64,000 bases of DNA from CAYHGX01 sp964356355 (GCA_964356355.1 CAYHGX010000004.1:39515-103514); one strand, 5' to 3'. Counted from the first letter of the stretch, positions 28,579 to 36,693 are shown. Numbers and translations: made by a program. Notes: generated from the sequence alone by a model not told the origin.

Positions 28579-29049
28579 TTATTGGGGGATGAAAACTGAC
28601 TGTAAAAAGATGGTAATGGTATAGGATAGAAAGGTTAGTACTAAGCCTATAAGTACGAATTTAATCATGTCTTTGGCCTCATCAATTTTTTGTTGAACGC
28701 CGCCGGCTACCATGAATCTGAATCCTGCGATAATCAGCAAGATCATTGCGAGTGAGCCAATGATGGCGGTGGCAAAATCGAGAGTTTGTAGGGCAAAGGC
28801 AATAAGGGGAGGGGAGCCAGCATATTTATTCTTATTTGGATCGGTATTGTAATATGTTTGTTTTTGAGCTCCGTTGTCGAGTGTTAATATTTTTCCAACG
28901 TTTAATGTGGCATCGGTAATAGTGTCTCCACTGGTGCCATTATTAACTCCGCCGTTAACATCTGGATCTTTGGCGTAGGCAATTTGAAGTGTGAGGCTTA
29001 AAGATAAGCCCACGATTATTAGCGCTATTTTTGCAAAATGTTTTTTCAT
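28579..29049 (-). CDS. T4SS-pilin-like small membrane protein 1
   Basis: A 156-residue paralogue directly after pilT (2-base gap). Signal peptide ending AYA, Gly/Asn-rich exported segment, helix 1 (FATAIIGSLAMILLIIAGFRF), turn MVAGGVQQKIDEAKDMI, helix 2 (KFVLIGLVLTFLSYTITIFLQ). The AGG...EAK turn is the clearest match to VirB2/TrbC-like pilins in this array. Confidence 0.75.
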   Translation of the reverse strand: MKKHFAKIALIIVGLSLSLTLQIAYAKDPDVNGGVNNGTSGDTITDATLNVGKILTLDNGAQKQTYYNTDPNKNKYAGSPPLIAFALQTLDFATAIIGSLAMILLIIAGFRFMVAGGVQQKIDEAKDMIKFVLIGLVLTFLSYTITIFLQSVFIPQ

Positions 29050-29051
29050 TT

Positions 29052-30095
29052 TTATGCTTCAAATTCTCTAGGGATGTTTTCTAGGGCGCTTTCTTCTGTA
29101 ATTAGACCGGCTTGAAAGAGGTCTGTAACGGCCTTTTTCATTGTTTGCATGCCTTCTTTTGAAGAGGTTTCAATTGTGGAATTTATTTGGTGTGTGGTTC
29201 CTTTACGAATCATGTTGGAGATACCAGGATTTACAAACATTACTTCTAATCCGGCTATACGACCTTTTCCATCTTTTGTTTTAATAAGTGTTTGCCAAAA
29301 AACTGCTCTTAGTGATTCTGAAAGCTGGGTACGAATCTGATTTTGTTGGTCTGCTGGGAAGGAGTCGATAATACGATTGATTGAGTTGGCACAGCCACTG
29401 GTGTGGAGCGTTGCGAATACTAGGTGCCCCGTTTCTGCGGCCGTAATGGCCTGGCGCATGGTTTCTAGGTCACGCATTTCTCCAAGTAGAATAACGTCTG
29501 GGTTTTCACGTAGGGCGCCTCTAAGGGCTTTTTGGAAACTATGTGTGTGAATGCCTATTTCTCTTTGTTGAATTACGCACATGTTATCTTTGTGGACATA
29601 CTCAATTGGATCTTCAACTGTGATGATATGTTTTTTTTGAGTTCGGTTTATTTCATTGATCATGGCGGCCATGGTGGTGGTTTTGCCTGAACCTGTTGGT
29701 CCGGTGATAATTACTAGTCCATTTTTGAAGCCTGTAGCCTTTTTTACTTGAGAGGGAAGGCCTAATTCATCTACAGTGAGGACGTTTTCGGGAATTAGAC
29801 GGAATACTGCGGAGATACCTTTTCTTTGGACGAACATGTTTACCCTGAAGCGGGAAATTGTTTCGATGTCCAGAGATAGATCGAAATCCAGCGATTGTTG
29901 AAAATGTACTTTTTGTTCTGGAGTAAGAATTTCTAGTAGATATTCTTCTGCCATTTTCTTAGTAAGAACTGGGTGTTCGTCAATTTTAACCAAATCGCCA
30001 TTGATGCGGAGCGTCGGCTTTATGCCTGTTCCAATGAAGACATCTGAAGCTCGGTATTGTACCGCCGTGCGAAGTATCTTTTCTAACTTATACAT
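29052..30095 (-). CDS. pilT: type IV pilus retraction ATPase PilT
   Basis: PilT depolymerises type IV pili and powers twitching and DNA uptake. The 347 residues contain the PAS-like N-domain (ASDVFIGTGIKPTLRINGDL), Walker A GPTGSGKTTT near residue 130, the Asp box and Walker B (NPDVILLGEMRDLETM), the His box (GHLVFATLHT) and a C-terminal arginine-region ending IPREFEA. Standard length. It heads an operon with five pilin-like genes rather than the pilC cluster 4 kb away. Confidence 0.96.
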   Translation of the reverse strand: MYKLEKILRTAVQYRASDVFIGTGIKPTLRINGDLVKIDEHPVLTKKMAEEYLLEILTPEQKVHFQQSLDFDLSLDIETISRFRVNMFVQRKGISAVFRLIPENVLTVDELGLPSQVKKATGFKNGLVIITGPTGSGKTTTMAAMINEINRTQKKHIITVEDPIEYVHKDNMCVIQQREIGIHTHSFQKALRGALRENPDVILLGEMRDLETMRQAITAAETGHLVFATLHTSGCANSINRIIDSFPADQQNQIRTQLSESLRAVFWQTLIKTKDGKGRIAGLEVMFVNPGISNMIRKGTTHQINSTIETSSKEGMQTMKKAVTDLFQAGLITEESALENIPREFEA

Positions 30096-30117
30096 TTTTT
30101 GTTTTTATTTTCCCCTT

Positions 30118-30146
30118 ATTATACCATTTTTTGGCAGGGAAAACAA
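30118..30146 (-). promoter_or_regulatory. promoter of the pilT-pilin array operon
   Basis: On the minus strand TTGTTT (30146-30141), a 17-base spacer, TGG and a perfect TATAAT (30123-30118): a -35 plus extended -10. The predicted start leaves a leader of about 15 bases before the pilT ATG. Confidence 0.8.
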
Positions 30147-30183
30147 GTGTCCAAGGCCTTAAAACACTATTTTGAACGATGAA

Positions 30184-30702
30184 TTATCTAGGAACTTTTT
30201 TAGCTGTTTCAGGTGTAAGGCTGAGTGAAGGGGGATTGTCGGTGGATGTGTCTGTTGTGGCTTCCGTATCAGTGGTTTTTGGACTATCTGTTGAGGTTGT
30301 TGTGTCGGTAGTGGTGGTAGCCTCTGTGGAGTCTGTGGTGGCTGCTGGAATGGTAAGGGAGGGTGGAGTATCGCTTTTTAGGGTATTTTGTGAGGTATCT
30401 TCGGCTGTATCTGCTGTTGGACTTCCATTGAAAAATAGTCCGTAGACAGTGAATCCGATGGCAATTAGTAATACTGCTCCTATGGCAATTGTGATATTTT
30501 TTTTGTTTGAGGGGGGAGTTTCAGGTGCGGTTAGGTTGGTTGTTGGAGTAACGGGAGCAGATTCGACTATTGGAGGGGTGGGAGTTGCTTCAGGAGAGGG
30601 GGTTGCTTCAGTCAAAGGAGTTGCTGAATCAATAGTAAAAGAGCCTGTTTCTGGCGTAGGTGAAGGCGTTGGTGCAACTGGTTGAATTGAGAGGTCGTCC
30701 AT
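30184..30702 (-). CDS. Thr/Pro/Ser-rich single-pass membrane protein
   Basis: A 172-residue low-complexity protein from the ATG at 30702, one base after the preceding stop; a TTG nine bases earlier is less likely. It has a Pro/Thr-rich cytoplasmic N-half, one helix (NITIAIGAVLLIAIGFTVYGLFF), and a Thr/Asp/Ser-rich exterior tail (repeated TTD/TST units) likely to be a wall-spanning stalk or glycosylated. No domain is recognised. It is the last gene of the unit beginning upstream at 31261. Confidence 0.6.
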   Translation of the reverse strand: MDDLSIQPVAPTPSPTPETGSFTIDSATPLTEATPSPEATPTPPIVESAPVTPTTNLTAPETPPSNKKNITIAIGAVLLIAIGFTVYGLFFNGSPTADTAEDTSQNTLKSDTPPSLTIPAATTDSTEATTTTDTTTSTDSPKTTDTEATTDTSTDNPPSLSLTPETAKKVPR

Positions 30703-30703
30703 A

Positions 30704-31261
30704 TTATTCAAAATTTATGTCCATACTTTCATTTTTTGGCAGCACATTTTCAATTGCTCCCCATTCAGTATCTTCAACTTCTGGGACAATTAACGTGATT
30801 TTGTCTCCTACTTCAGCTTTGAAGTAAGTAACGGAGGCTAGTAGCACCTTGTATGCTTTGGCATTGGCAATTACTTTGTATTGTCCATCTTCATAGGTAA
30901 GGGTGCCGATTACACGTTTCCGTTCGATTGGGCCGATTTGTTTGTATAGGAAGGTTCCGTCTTCTTTGATTGTGAGCTTAAGGACATCACCGGGAATTAA
31001 TTTTGATTTACTTGCGTAGTTTGCTGGAACTGGATATTCCTTGTTTTCTTTGTCGGTCATTGTTTGACCATTGAATACACCTTCTACGATGTTGTCAGTG
31101 TCGTTTTCGTGATCTGTCTCTATTTTTTCAGCCATTTTGACATAGGAAGATTTTAGAGAAGTACCACTCAATTCATTTAATAATTGTTTGGCTGATCGTA
31201 AATTACTCTCGATTGATTCGAGCATTTCCTTAAGTAGAGCTAACTTTGAAGCTTGAGACAT
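30704..31261 (-). CDS. conserved CPR-type coiled-coil plus beta-domain protein
   Basis: A 185-residue cytoplasmic protein. ATG 31261 is chosen because an extended -10 promoter lies about 30 bases upstream. Residues 5-50 form a coiled coil (KLALLKEMLESIESNLRSAK), followed by an acidic hinge and a beta-rich domain (about 70-185) with IVEGVFNGQTM, PVPANYASKSKLIPGD, and RKRVIGTL. I recall similar hypothetical proteins in many Patescibacteria genomes but cannot cite a family. The Gly/Asp-rich strands suggest an OB or SH3-like barrel. Function unknown. Confidence 0.65.
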   Translation of the reverse strand: MSQASKLALLKEMLESIESNLRSAKQLLNELSGTSLKSSYVKMAEKIETDHENDTDNIVEGVFNGQTMTDKENKEYPVPANYASKSKLIPGDVLKLTIKEDGTFLYKQIGPIERKRVIGTLTYEDGQYKVIANAKAYKVLLASVTYFKAEVGDKITLIVPEVEDTEWGAIENVLPKNESMDINFE

Positions 31262-31291
31262 TATTAGTTTATTTATGTTTTTGTTTATTGA

Positions 31292-31300
31292 ATTATAGCA
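31292..31300 (-). promoter_or_regulatory. extended -10 promoter for the coiled-coil protein gene
   Basis: On the minus strand TGCTATAAT, a perfect extended -10. It splits the 30184-31261 gene pair from the ftsQ-sbp pair upstream. The -35 region (TTCCAT at 17 bases) is weak. Confidence 0.65.
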
Positions 31301-31322
31301 GAAAAACGCCGGATATGGAAGT

Positions 31323-31673
31323 TTACTTTTGAGTTTTGGAGAATTTTTTGACAAGTGCTCGGCGCACGATGCCTAAGTTTGAGAATATTCTGAAAATAAA
31401 GACTACAGCTACGGCTAGATAAAGCTCTAAACCCATTTTTTCGCCCATTAGCGTGATTAGGAGAGCGAGGATGATGTTGAGGGATATTCCAGTTAAAAGA
31501 ATAGTAATATTATAGTCTTCTTTGGAAATGTCGGCTTTGAGAGCACCAAAAAGTGCATCGAGGATTCCAACGATGACGATCGCGCTGTATTTGGTGTATT
31601 CGATAGGAATCGCAAATCCAAAGCTAATGCCGAGTATTATCCCAAGTGCGATGCCGGCTATGGCCCAGATCAT
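31323..31673 (-). CDS. sbp: small basic membrane protein Sbp (DUF1290)
   Basis: A 116-residue protein with three to four membrane helices: MIWAIAGIALGIILGISFG, YSAIVIVGILDALFGALKA, ITILLTGISLNIILALLITLMG and ELYLAVAVVFIFRIFSNLGIVRR. It matches the small basic protein family found beside ftsQ/divIB and ftsA-ftsZ in Firmicutes. Its biochemical role is unknown; context implies cell division or envelope growth. It lies 10 bases after ftsQ. Confidence 0.85.
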   Translation of the reverse strand: MIWAIAGIALGIILGISFGFAIPIEYTKYSAIVIVGILDALFGALKADISKEDYNITILLTGISLNIILALLITLMGEKMGLELYLAVAVVFIFRIFSNLGIVRRALVKKFSKTQK

Positions 31674-31683
31674 AAGCTAAAGG

Positions 31684-32559
31684 TTATTTGCGTTTGTATA
31701 TTATCTTATCACCGTTGTTGCCTGCAATTCGAAGATCAATGTAAAGGAGGCTTTCTTTGTAGATGTCGAGTTTTACTATGGTTTTTTTGAGTTTTTTGAG
31801 TTGTTCTTCAAAGGGAGTTTCTATATCTAGCCAAATGTAGAAATCTTTTTCTGTGTGGAGATGGACCTCTCTAGCTGTTTTTTTGTATTCAATGTCGATT
31901 ATGCGCATACCAAATTTGTCTTCGAAGTATTTTTTTGAGTTTAAAATGTAATTAAGTTTTGCTGGGGAAATGATGTTTTCCTTTGTGTTTATGGGTTCAT
32001 CGGATGTCATTTTTATGTATGGCAGATCTTGTTTTTCTACGTTTTCCTTTATTACGTATCCGATTGAATTGATGATGTAGGACTTTTTGAGATTCGGGCT
32101 TTCGTTTTGAATGTTGGCGACGAGTGGGTATTCAAAGAAGTTAACTTCGATAATATCGGGATAGTTTTTTGTGATTTTTACTTTTTGTAGTTCGGGGAAG
32201 TGTTTTGCTAAGTTTGTTTCGTAGGAGGTGGTGTCTAGAGTTATTAGGTTTTTGCCGATGGCGCTTTTTAGCTCAATTTCAACTTGTTTATTGAGTTCAC
32301 CATTTTGAAAATTGTCTTCTGAGAAATGGATGCTTTTGACCGAAAATTGATTGGAAAAGATGAATAGGTAAGTAATTGTGCCAAGTGCAGTGCCGATTGC
32401 AATGAATTTGCTTAGTTTTAGAAGATTTGCACTGAAGAAGGCTGTGCGTTTTTTCTTGATTCGTTGGTGTCCGGTTGGTTTGTGAAAACTGCTTGAAGTG
32501 TTTACACTTTTTCCGTATGTGAACTTGTATTTTGGGAGTTTCCTTTTTTTCTTGAACAT
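31684..32559 (-). CDS. ftsQ: cell division protein FtsQ/DivIB
   Basis: A bitopic division protein that connects FtsL/FtsB with septal synthesis. The 291 residues have a basic cytoplasmic tail of about 50 residues, one helix (FIAIGTALGTITYLFIF), a POTRA domain (FSVKSIHFSEDN ... FPELQKVKITKNYPDIIEVNFFEYPLVA) and a beta domain (LHTEKDFYIWLD). The order FtsQ-Sbp is conserved with Firmicutes. FtsA and FtsZ are not in the window. Confidence 0.88.
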   Translation of the reverse strand: MFKKKRKLPKYKFTYGKSVNTSSSFHKPTGHQRIKKKRTAFFSANLLKLSKFIAIGTALGTITYLFIFSNQFSVKSIHFSEDNFQNGELNKQVEIELKSAIGKNLITLDTTSYETNLAKHFPELQKVKITKNYPDIIEVNFFEYPLVANIQNESPNLKKSYIINSIGYVIKENVEKQDLPYIKMTSDEPINTKENIISPAKLNYILNSKKYFEDKFGMRIIDIEYKKTAREVHLHTEKDFYIWLDIETPFEEQLKKLKKTIVKLDIYKESLLYIDLRIAGNNGDKIIYKRK

Positions 32560-32598
32560 TTTTGTTTACATTGAAGCACAGTATTTATATCAGACTGT

Positions 32599-33792
32599 AT
32601 GGATTTTGAAAGTGCTGTGTCTTATTTAGATGGGTTGAAGGCGCATGAGAAAATGCGGAGTTTTGTTTATGACAAAGAGAATTTTGATTTGGATAAGTTG
32701 AGGAAGTTTTTAGTAAATTATTGTGTGGATTATTCAGATATTAAGTTTGTGCATGTTGCAGGGTCAAAAGGGAAGGGGACTGTGTGTAATTTGGTGGCAA
32801 ATTATTTGGTGAATAGCGGGAAGAGAGTGGGGATGTTTACTTCACCCTATATTATTGATGTTAGAGAATGTTTTTGGTTTAATGGTGAGCTTATTTCTGA
32901 GATGGTATTTGCGGAGATGGTGGCTGAGTTAAAGGGATTTGTGGAGGGGGATTGTGAGATTGAGTTAACTTTTTTTGAGGCTTTAGTGGTATTGATGTTG
33001 AAATATTTTGTTGCGTTGGGGGTGGAATATGCGGTGGTGGAGGTGGGGGTTGGTGGTGATTTGGATGCAACAAATGTCATTAGTGCTGTGGTTTCTGTGG
33101 TTACCTTGTTGGAGTCAGAGCATTTGGAGCTTTTGGGTGGGACGAAGGAGAGCTTGGTGAGGGCTAAATTGGGGATTGTGAAAGGCGGAGAGGAGGTGGT
33201 GATTGGTAAGCAAAATCGTGATTTTGAAGAGGTTGTGCGGGTGCAGTTGGAGGGAATTTCTGATGTTGATTATGTGAAGGCTGATGAGGTGGAGGAATTT
33301 GGCCAGAATGGTGCCATTGTTTTTAATGTTATTAAGAGGTTGTTTGGGGAGGTTGAGGAGGGATTGCTGAAGCGAGTTTTGGCTGAAACTAAGATTTCAG
33401 GGCGCTTTGATGTTCGTATTGTGAAGGATAAAACTGTAGTTTTTGATATCGCTCATACGAGAAGTAGTATCGAAAATTTAATTAGGAGGTTGAAGGAAGC
33501 GTTTTCTGAGCATGAATTTGTTTTTTTGCTTTCAGTTATGGCTGATAAGGATGTGAGGGCGATTGTGTCACAATTGGAAGAGGCAGCTGTGAGGCTGGCT
33601 TTTACTTTGGCCAATCGTGAAAGGGGAGTTGATCCTTATGTATTGGCGGAAATGGCTAAGGGGTCCAGTTGTGAGGTGGAAGCTGATTGCATGGAGGCAT
33701 TTTGGAAGGCTCTTGGGCAGGTAAATAAAAAAGAAATCCTAGTTGTTACTGGATCTCATTTTTTAGTTTCGAAAATTTTGCGGTCTATTTAA
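32599..33792 (+). CDS. folC: FolC-like Mur-family ligase (folylpolyglutamate/dihydrofolate synthase)
   Basis: An ATP-dependent amide ligase that probably adds glutamate to folates. The 397 residues carry the P-loop HVAGSKGKGT near residue 53, the MFTSPYI signature, the VGVGGDLDATN motif, and a carbamylated-Lys segment AKLGIVKGG. One classical motif is altered: DGAHNP reads DIAHTR here. The C-terminal ligase domain is short. Because of this change a different substrate cannot be excluded. No other folate gene is nearby. Confidence 0.75.
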   Translation: MDFESAVSYLDGLKAHEKMRSFVYDKENFDLDKLRKFLVNYCVDYSDIKFVHVAGSKGKGTVCNLVANYLVNSGKRVGMFTSPYIIDVRECFWFNGELISEMVFAEMVAELKGFVEGDCEIELTFFEALVVLMLKYFVALGVEYAVVEVGVGGDLDATNVISAVVSVVTLLESEHLELLGGTKESLVRAKLGIVKGGEEVVIGKQNRDFEEVVRVQLEGISDVDYVKADEVEEFGQNGAIVFNVIKRLFGEVEEGLLKRVLAETKISGRFDVRIVKDKTVVFDIAHTRSSIENLIRRLKEAFSEHEFVFLLSVMADKDVRAIVSQLEEAAVRLAFTLANRERGVDPYVLAEMAKGSSCEVEADCMEAFWKALGQVNKKEILVVTGSHFLVSKILRSI

Positions 33793-33932
33793 GCTACAGC
33801 TGCTGCTCTTTCTGCTCTTTGTTCCTCTTTACGGACACGAGCTTTTGCCTTGTTGGCGCGCTTTCTGAGCTTGCTTGAAGGTCTTTTGTTGTTGACCAGG
33901 CCGTGCTGTTTGCTGGCGTGTTTATTAGTCAT
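33789..33932 (-). CDS. 47-residue very basic small protein
   Basis: A short ORF (ATG at 33932, TAA at 33789) overlapping the folC end by four bases. It encodes a Lys/Arg/Ala-rich peptide starting MTNKHASKQHGL, with PSSKLRKRANKAKARVRKEE in the middle and an Ala-rich end. Codons include many C-ending ones (GCC, CTC, GTC, CGC), more than neighbouring genes, as in highly expressed genes. A near-consensus promoter lies upstream. It looks like a small ribosome-associated or nucleic-acid-binding protein, but no family is recognised. Confidence 0.7.
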   Translation of the reverse strand: MTNKHASKQHGLVNNKRPSSKLRKRANKAKARVRKEEQRAERAAAVA

Positions 33933-33960
33933 TTTGTGGGTTCAGGTTAAATGCTAGCCA

Positions 33961-33989
33961 ATTTTAGGTGGGAAAGTGAGGTATGTCAA
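33961..33989 (-). promoter_or_regulatory. strong consensus promoter of the 47-residue gene
   Basis: On the minus strand a perfect TTGACA (33989-33984), a 17-base spacer and TAAAAT (33966-33961, five of six). The predicted start leaves a leader of about 22 bases. It is the only perfect -35 I found in the window. It overlaps the region just after the queF stop at 33993. Confidence 0.82.
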
Positions 33990-33992
33990 TGT

Positions 33993-34427
33993 CTAATCGG
34001 CTGATGTTTTGTAGTATTTGCGGCAGGTAGTTTTGATATTGCCTCTTACGTTCATGTCTACGATGATTTTTGCTTTTTTGGGTTTAATGTTTTCAAGGAA
34101 ATCTTGAAAAATCACTTCTGTTACAGTTTCATGGAAAATTTTGATGTTTCTAAAGGCATTTATATATAGTTTGAAGGATTTTAATTCGAGGCATTTTTTG
34201 TCTGGGACGTAGGATATTTCTATTGTCCCAAAGTCGGGCCAATCGGAAAATGGGCAGATGGCTGTGAATTCTGGGCTGGAAATAGTAATCCAATGTTCAC
34301 CTGGGCCTTGGTTTTGGAAGGAAAAGCTTAGTAGAGGTGCAGATTTTTTAAGCTCTGACCTTATTGTTTTGGCGTTTTTTTCGAGGTAGTCCTGATTTTC
34401 CTTGTATAGCTTTTTAGTTGTTTTCAT
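33993..34427 (-). CDS. queF: NADPH-dependent preQ0 reductase QueF (type I)
   Basis: QueF reduces 7-cyano-7-deazaguanine (preQ0) to preQ1 in queuosine synthesis. The 144 residues are a single tunnelling-fold domain. The catalytic Cys is in ICPFSDWPDFG, where most type I enzymes have CPFTGQPDF. The substrate motif E-x-KS-x-KLY (LELKSFKLYINAFRN) and FHE follow. It overlaps queC by 14 bases. Confidence 0.93.
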   Translation of the reverse strand: MKTTKKLYKENQDYLEKNAKTIRSELKKSAPLLSFSFQNQGPGEHWITISSPEFTAICPFSDWPDFGTIEISYVPDKKCLELKSFKLYINAFRNIKIFHETVTEVIFQDFLENIKPKKAKIIVDMNVRGNIKTTCRKYYKTSAD

Positions 34428-35091
34428 ATGGTAGTGGGTCTTTTATTTTGGCTTCTTTAAAGCCTTTTAGTCTTAGTTTGCATGATGGGCATTTGCCACA
34501 AGCGGGATAAGTGCCCTCATAGCAGGTGTGAGTGTACTGTAGAAGGTCGATTTTGCCTAGTTTTTGCATTAATTCGACGGTTTCCTTTTTTGTTAGCCAC
34601 ATTAGTGGTGTGCGAATTTTGAAGGGGAAATCCATGCTGAGGCTGAGTGTTTTTTGAAGGGATTTGATGAATTTGTCTCGGCAGTCGGGGTAGCCACTGT
34701 AGTCTGTTTGGCAAACACCTGTGATGATTTCGTTTATTCCGAGGGTTTTCGCATAAATTGCTGCAATCGAGAGGAAAATTAAGTTGCGCCCGTCTACAAA
34801 GGTGGAGGGAAGTTGAGATTTTGTGCCTTTCTTTATTTGAATAGTTTTGTCTGTAAGGGCATTTGTTGTGAGTTGTTTGAACAAGTCGATTTTCGTAATT
34901 TTGAGCTGTGTTTTCGTAATTTTAGCAATTTTCTCGGCTGATTTTAGCTCAATTTTATGGCGTTGGCCGTAATCGAAGCAGATTGTGTGAACTTTTTTGT
35001 AGCGTTTTAGGGCCCACGCAAGGCAGGTGGTGGAATCTTGACCACCAGAAAGTAGTACGAGGGCTTGGCTGTTTTTAGTTTCTGGGTTCAT
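34414..35091 (-). CDS. queC: 7-cyano-7-deazaguanine synthase QueC
   Basis: QueC converts 7-carboxy-7-deazaguanine to preQ0 with ATP and ammonia. The 225 residues begin with the PP-loop LVLLSGGQDSTTC, then CFDYGQRH, and end with zinc ligands CYEGTYPACGKCPSC. Length is standard. Its start overlaps the queE stop by four bases and its end overlaps queF, so the three are one translationally coupled unit. Confidence 0.96.
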   Translation of the reverse strand: MNPETKNSQALVLLSGGQDSTTCLAWALKRYKKVHTICFDYGQRHKIELKSAEKIAKITKTQLKITKIDLFKQLTTNALTDKTIQIKKGTKSQLPSTFVDGRNLIFLSIAAIYAKTLGINEIITGVCQTDYSGYPDCRDKFIKSLQKTLSLSMDFPFKIRTPLMWLTKKETVELMQKLGKIDLLQYTHTCYEGTYPACGKCPSCKLRLKGFKEAKIKDPLPYENN

Positions 35092-35720
35092 ACTTTGCGT
35101 TTATTTCCCCAAATGTTTATATGGAGACGTGGGGTGAATCTGAGATTCTCGCGTTTGCAGATTTCGGCTAGCCATTTTGATCTTTTGTTTAACTCAGAGC
35201 GTTTTATTCCCTGTGGCATAAGCAAAACTTTGTCTTTTGGCAGCTTGTATTTCGTGATGAACTCTTGGATTTCTTTGAGATCCTCTTCACTGTCGACAAC
35301 AAATTTATAGTAGGTTTTTTGTATGGGGAATTTCTCCAGGTGGATGCGTTTATTTTGTGAATTACTTAGTTTTGGTGAGCAGTTGTAGTGATTGATGTAG
35401 GTGTCTATTTGGCTCTTGAGGCTGCCGCTTGTTTCCATTTCGATATAGTAACCTTTCAGTTTTGAGAGTAGCTCTTTGAGTGCTGATTGTTGAATTAATG
35501 GCTCTCCACCTGTGATTACTAGGTGTTTGCAGGGATATTTTTTGATTTCTTGTATGATTTCTTCGGTGGTCATAGATTTTCCTGATTTCATTTCCCAGGT
35601 AAATTTACTGTCACACCAAGTGCAGCGTAGGTGGCAGCCACTAAGGCGTATGAAGATTGCTGGAACACCAATGGTTATTCCTTCTCCTTGTAAACTGTAA
35701 AATATTTCAGAAATCTGCAT
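35088..35720 (-). CDS. queE: 7-carboxy-7-deazaguanine synthase QueE (radical SAM)
   Basis: QueE rearranges 6-carboxytetrahydropterin into the deazapurine ring. The 210 residues start QISEIFYSLQGEG, followed by the radical-SAM cluster motif CHLRCTWCD (CxxxCxxC), the SAM segment VITGGEPLIQ, and ETSGS. First gene of the que operon. QueD and FolE, which make its substrate, are not in the window. No preQ1 riboswitch was recognised upstream. Confidence 0.94.
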   Translation of the reverse strand: MQISEIFYSLQGEGITIGVPAIFIRLSGCHLRCTWCDSKFTWEMKSGKSMTTEEIIQEIKKYPCKHLVITGGEPLIQQSALKELLSKLKGYYIEMETSGSLKSQIDTYINHYNCSPKLSNSQNKRIHLEKFPIQKTYYKFVVDSEEDLKEIQEFITKYKLPKDKVLLMPQGIKRSELNKRSKWLAEICKRENLRFTPRLHINIWGNKRKV

Positions 35721-35791
35721 GCGTGGTTTTTAGCTTGCTTATAGTAGCATTGCTAGCTTAATTTTAGAATGATAGATGTAAAAACTTACAT

Positions 35792-36670
35792 ATGTTTAAA
35801 AAATTTCTTTTAGTTATAGTTGTTTTCTTGTCTGGGTGTGGGGCAATTCTTAACTCTGGGCAGGGGATGGTGAGCGCTACGGATTACTATAAAATGAAAT
35901 TGGCTGGTAAGGAGTATTTTTTCCAGTATCCCAAACAGGCGGTGATTGTTGATTCTCAGGGTTATGTTGATTTGAGTTATATTTTGGGATGTGGAAGAGT
36001 TTATTATGGAGATTATTCTACATCTAAAATGGTAGATATTAAGGCTGAGAATGCGTTTAAGGTTAGTACTAAACGAGATGGGAATAAGAGCATGGAGGTT
36101 TGGTATTTAGATAATTCGCCGGTTTTTGATTTAGTGAGTTTTACTGATAGTGGAGTTTCTTTTTGGCTTTATTCGGATAAAAATGATGTAACAGCATGTA
36201 TGGATTCCTTTAATTCTATTGTGGATTCTTTTACCTCTGAACCAAGATATGTGAATGGCAAGTTTGGTTTCAGTGTGCGACTTCCTGAGAATTATAAGCT
36301 TATGGAGTTGCCAAGTGGAGATGGTGTTATTTTGAAAAAGAGTTTGAAAACCGATGATCCGAAGGTACCGATGTATGATGTAAATATTACTTTTATAGGT
36401 ATGGATAATTTTAAAAATTATCAGAATATTGCTGATTATGTCGGAGAAAAGTATCCCGGTTATACTTTGAGATTTAAGGATTTTGGAAAATTTTCGGGTT
36501 TTTTTGTTGATGAAAGCGTTAATGTTACACAAATGGCAACGAGTCACTTTTTTACTCTTGGAGGTGGAACTTCAACGATTTATGAGGCGAGTATAGAATT
36601 GCCTTCAAAGTTTTATACTAAACATGGACAAGGTTTTGAAGAGCTGGTGGCCACTTTGAAGTTTAATTAG
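35792..36670 (+). CDS. putative lipoprotein
   Basis: A 292-residue protein with a lipoprotein signal: FKKFLLVIVVFLSGC, lipobox LSGC at residues 13-16. The mature part is beta-rich in two similar halves (about 30-150 and 155-290) of the type seen in PsbP/LpqN-like or DUF-type lipoproteins (GKFGFSVRLPENYKLMELPSGDGVILKK). No named family is certain. It is a single-gene unit between divergent queE and convergent aspA. Confidence 0.7.
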   Translation: MFKKFLLVIVVFLSGCGAILNSGQGMVSATDYYKMKLAGKEYFFQYPKQAVIVDSQGYVDLSYILGCGRVYYGDYSTSKMVDIKAENAFKVSTKRDGNKSMEVWYLDNSPVFDLVSFTDSGVSFWLYSDKNDVTACMDSFNSIVDSFTSEPRYVNGKFGFSVRLPENYKLMELPSGDGVILKKSLKTDDPKVPMYDVNITFIGMDNFKNYQNIADYVGEKYPGYTLRFKDFGKFSGFFVDESVNVTQMATSHFFTLGGGTSTIYEASIELPSKFYTKHGQGFEELVATLKFN

Positions 36671-36693
36671 GTGTCGACAGCAAGCGGGGCTTT

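Noticed and set aside
30179..30445. Val/Ser-rich ORF on the + strand
   Set aside because: It is the antisense of the Thr/Pro-rich gene; low-complexity codons on one strand keep the opposite frame open.
32891..33073. Pro/His-rich reverse ORF inside folC
   Set aside because: It is the complement of GTG/GGT-rich codons and has no independent support.
35721..35791. preQ1 riboswitch before queE
   Set aside because: No preQ1-I pseudoknot pattern (loop C-rich, A-rich tail) could be found; only a short GCTAGC palindrome is visible.
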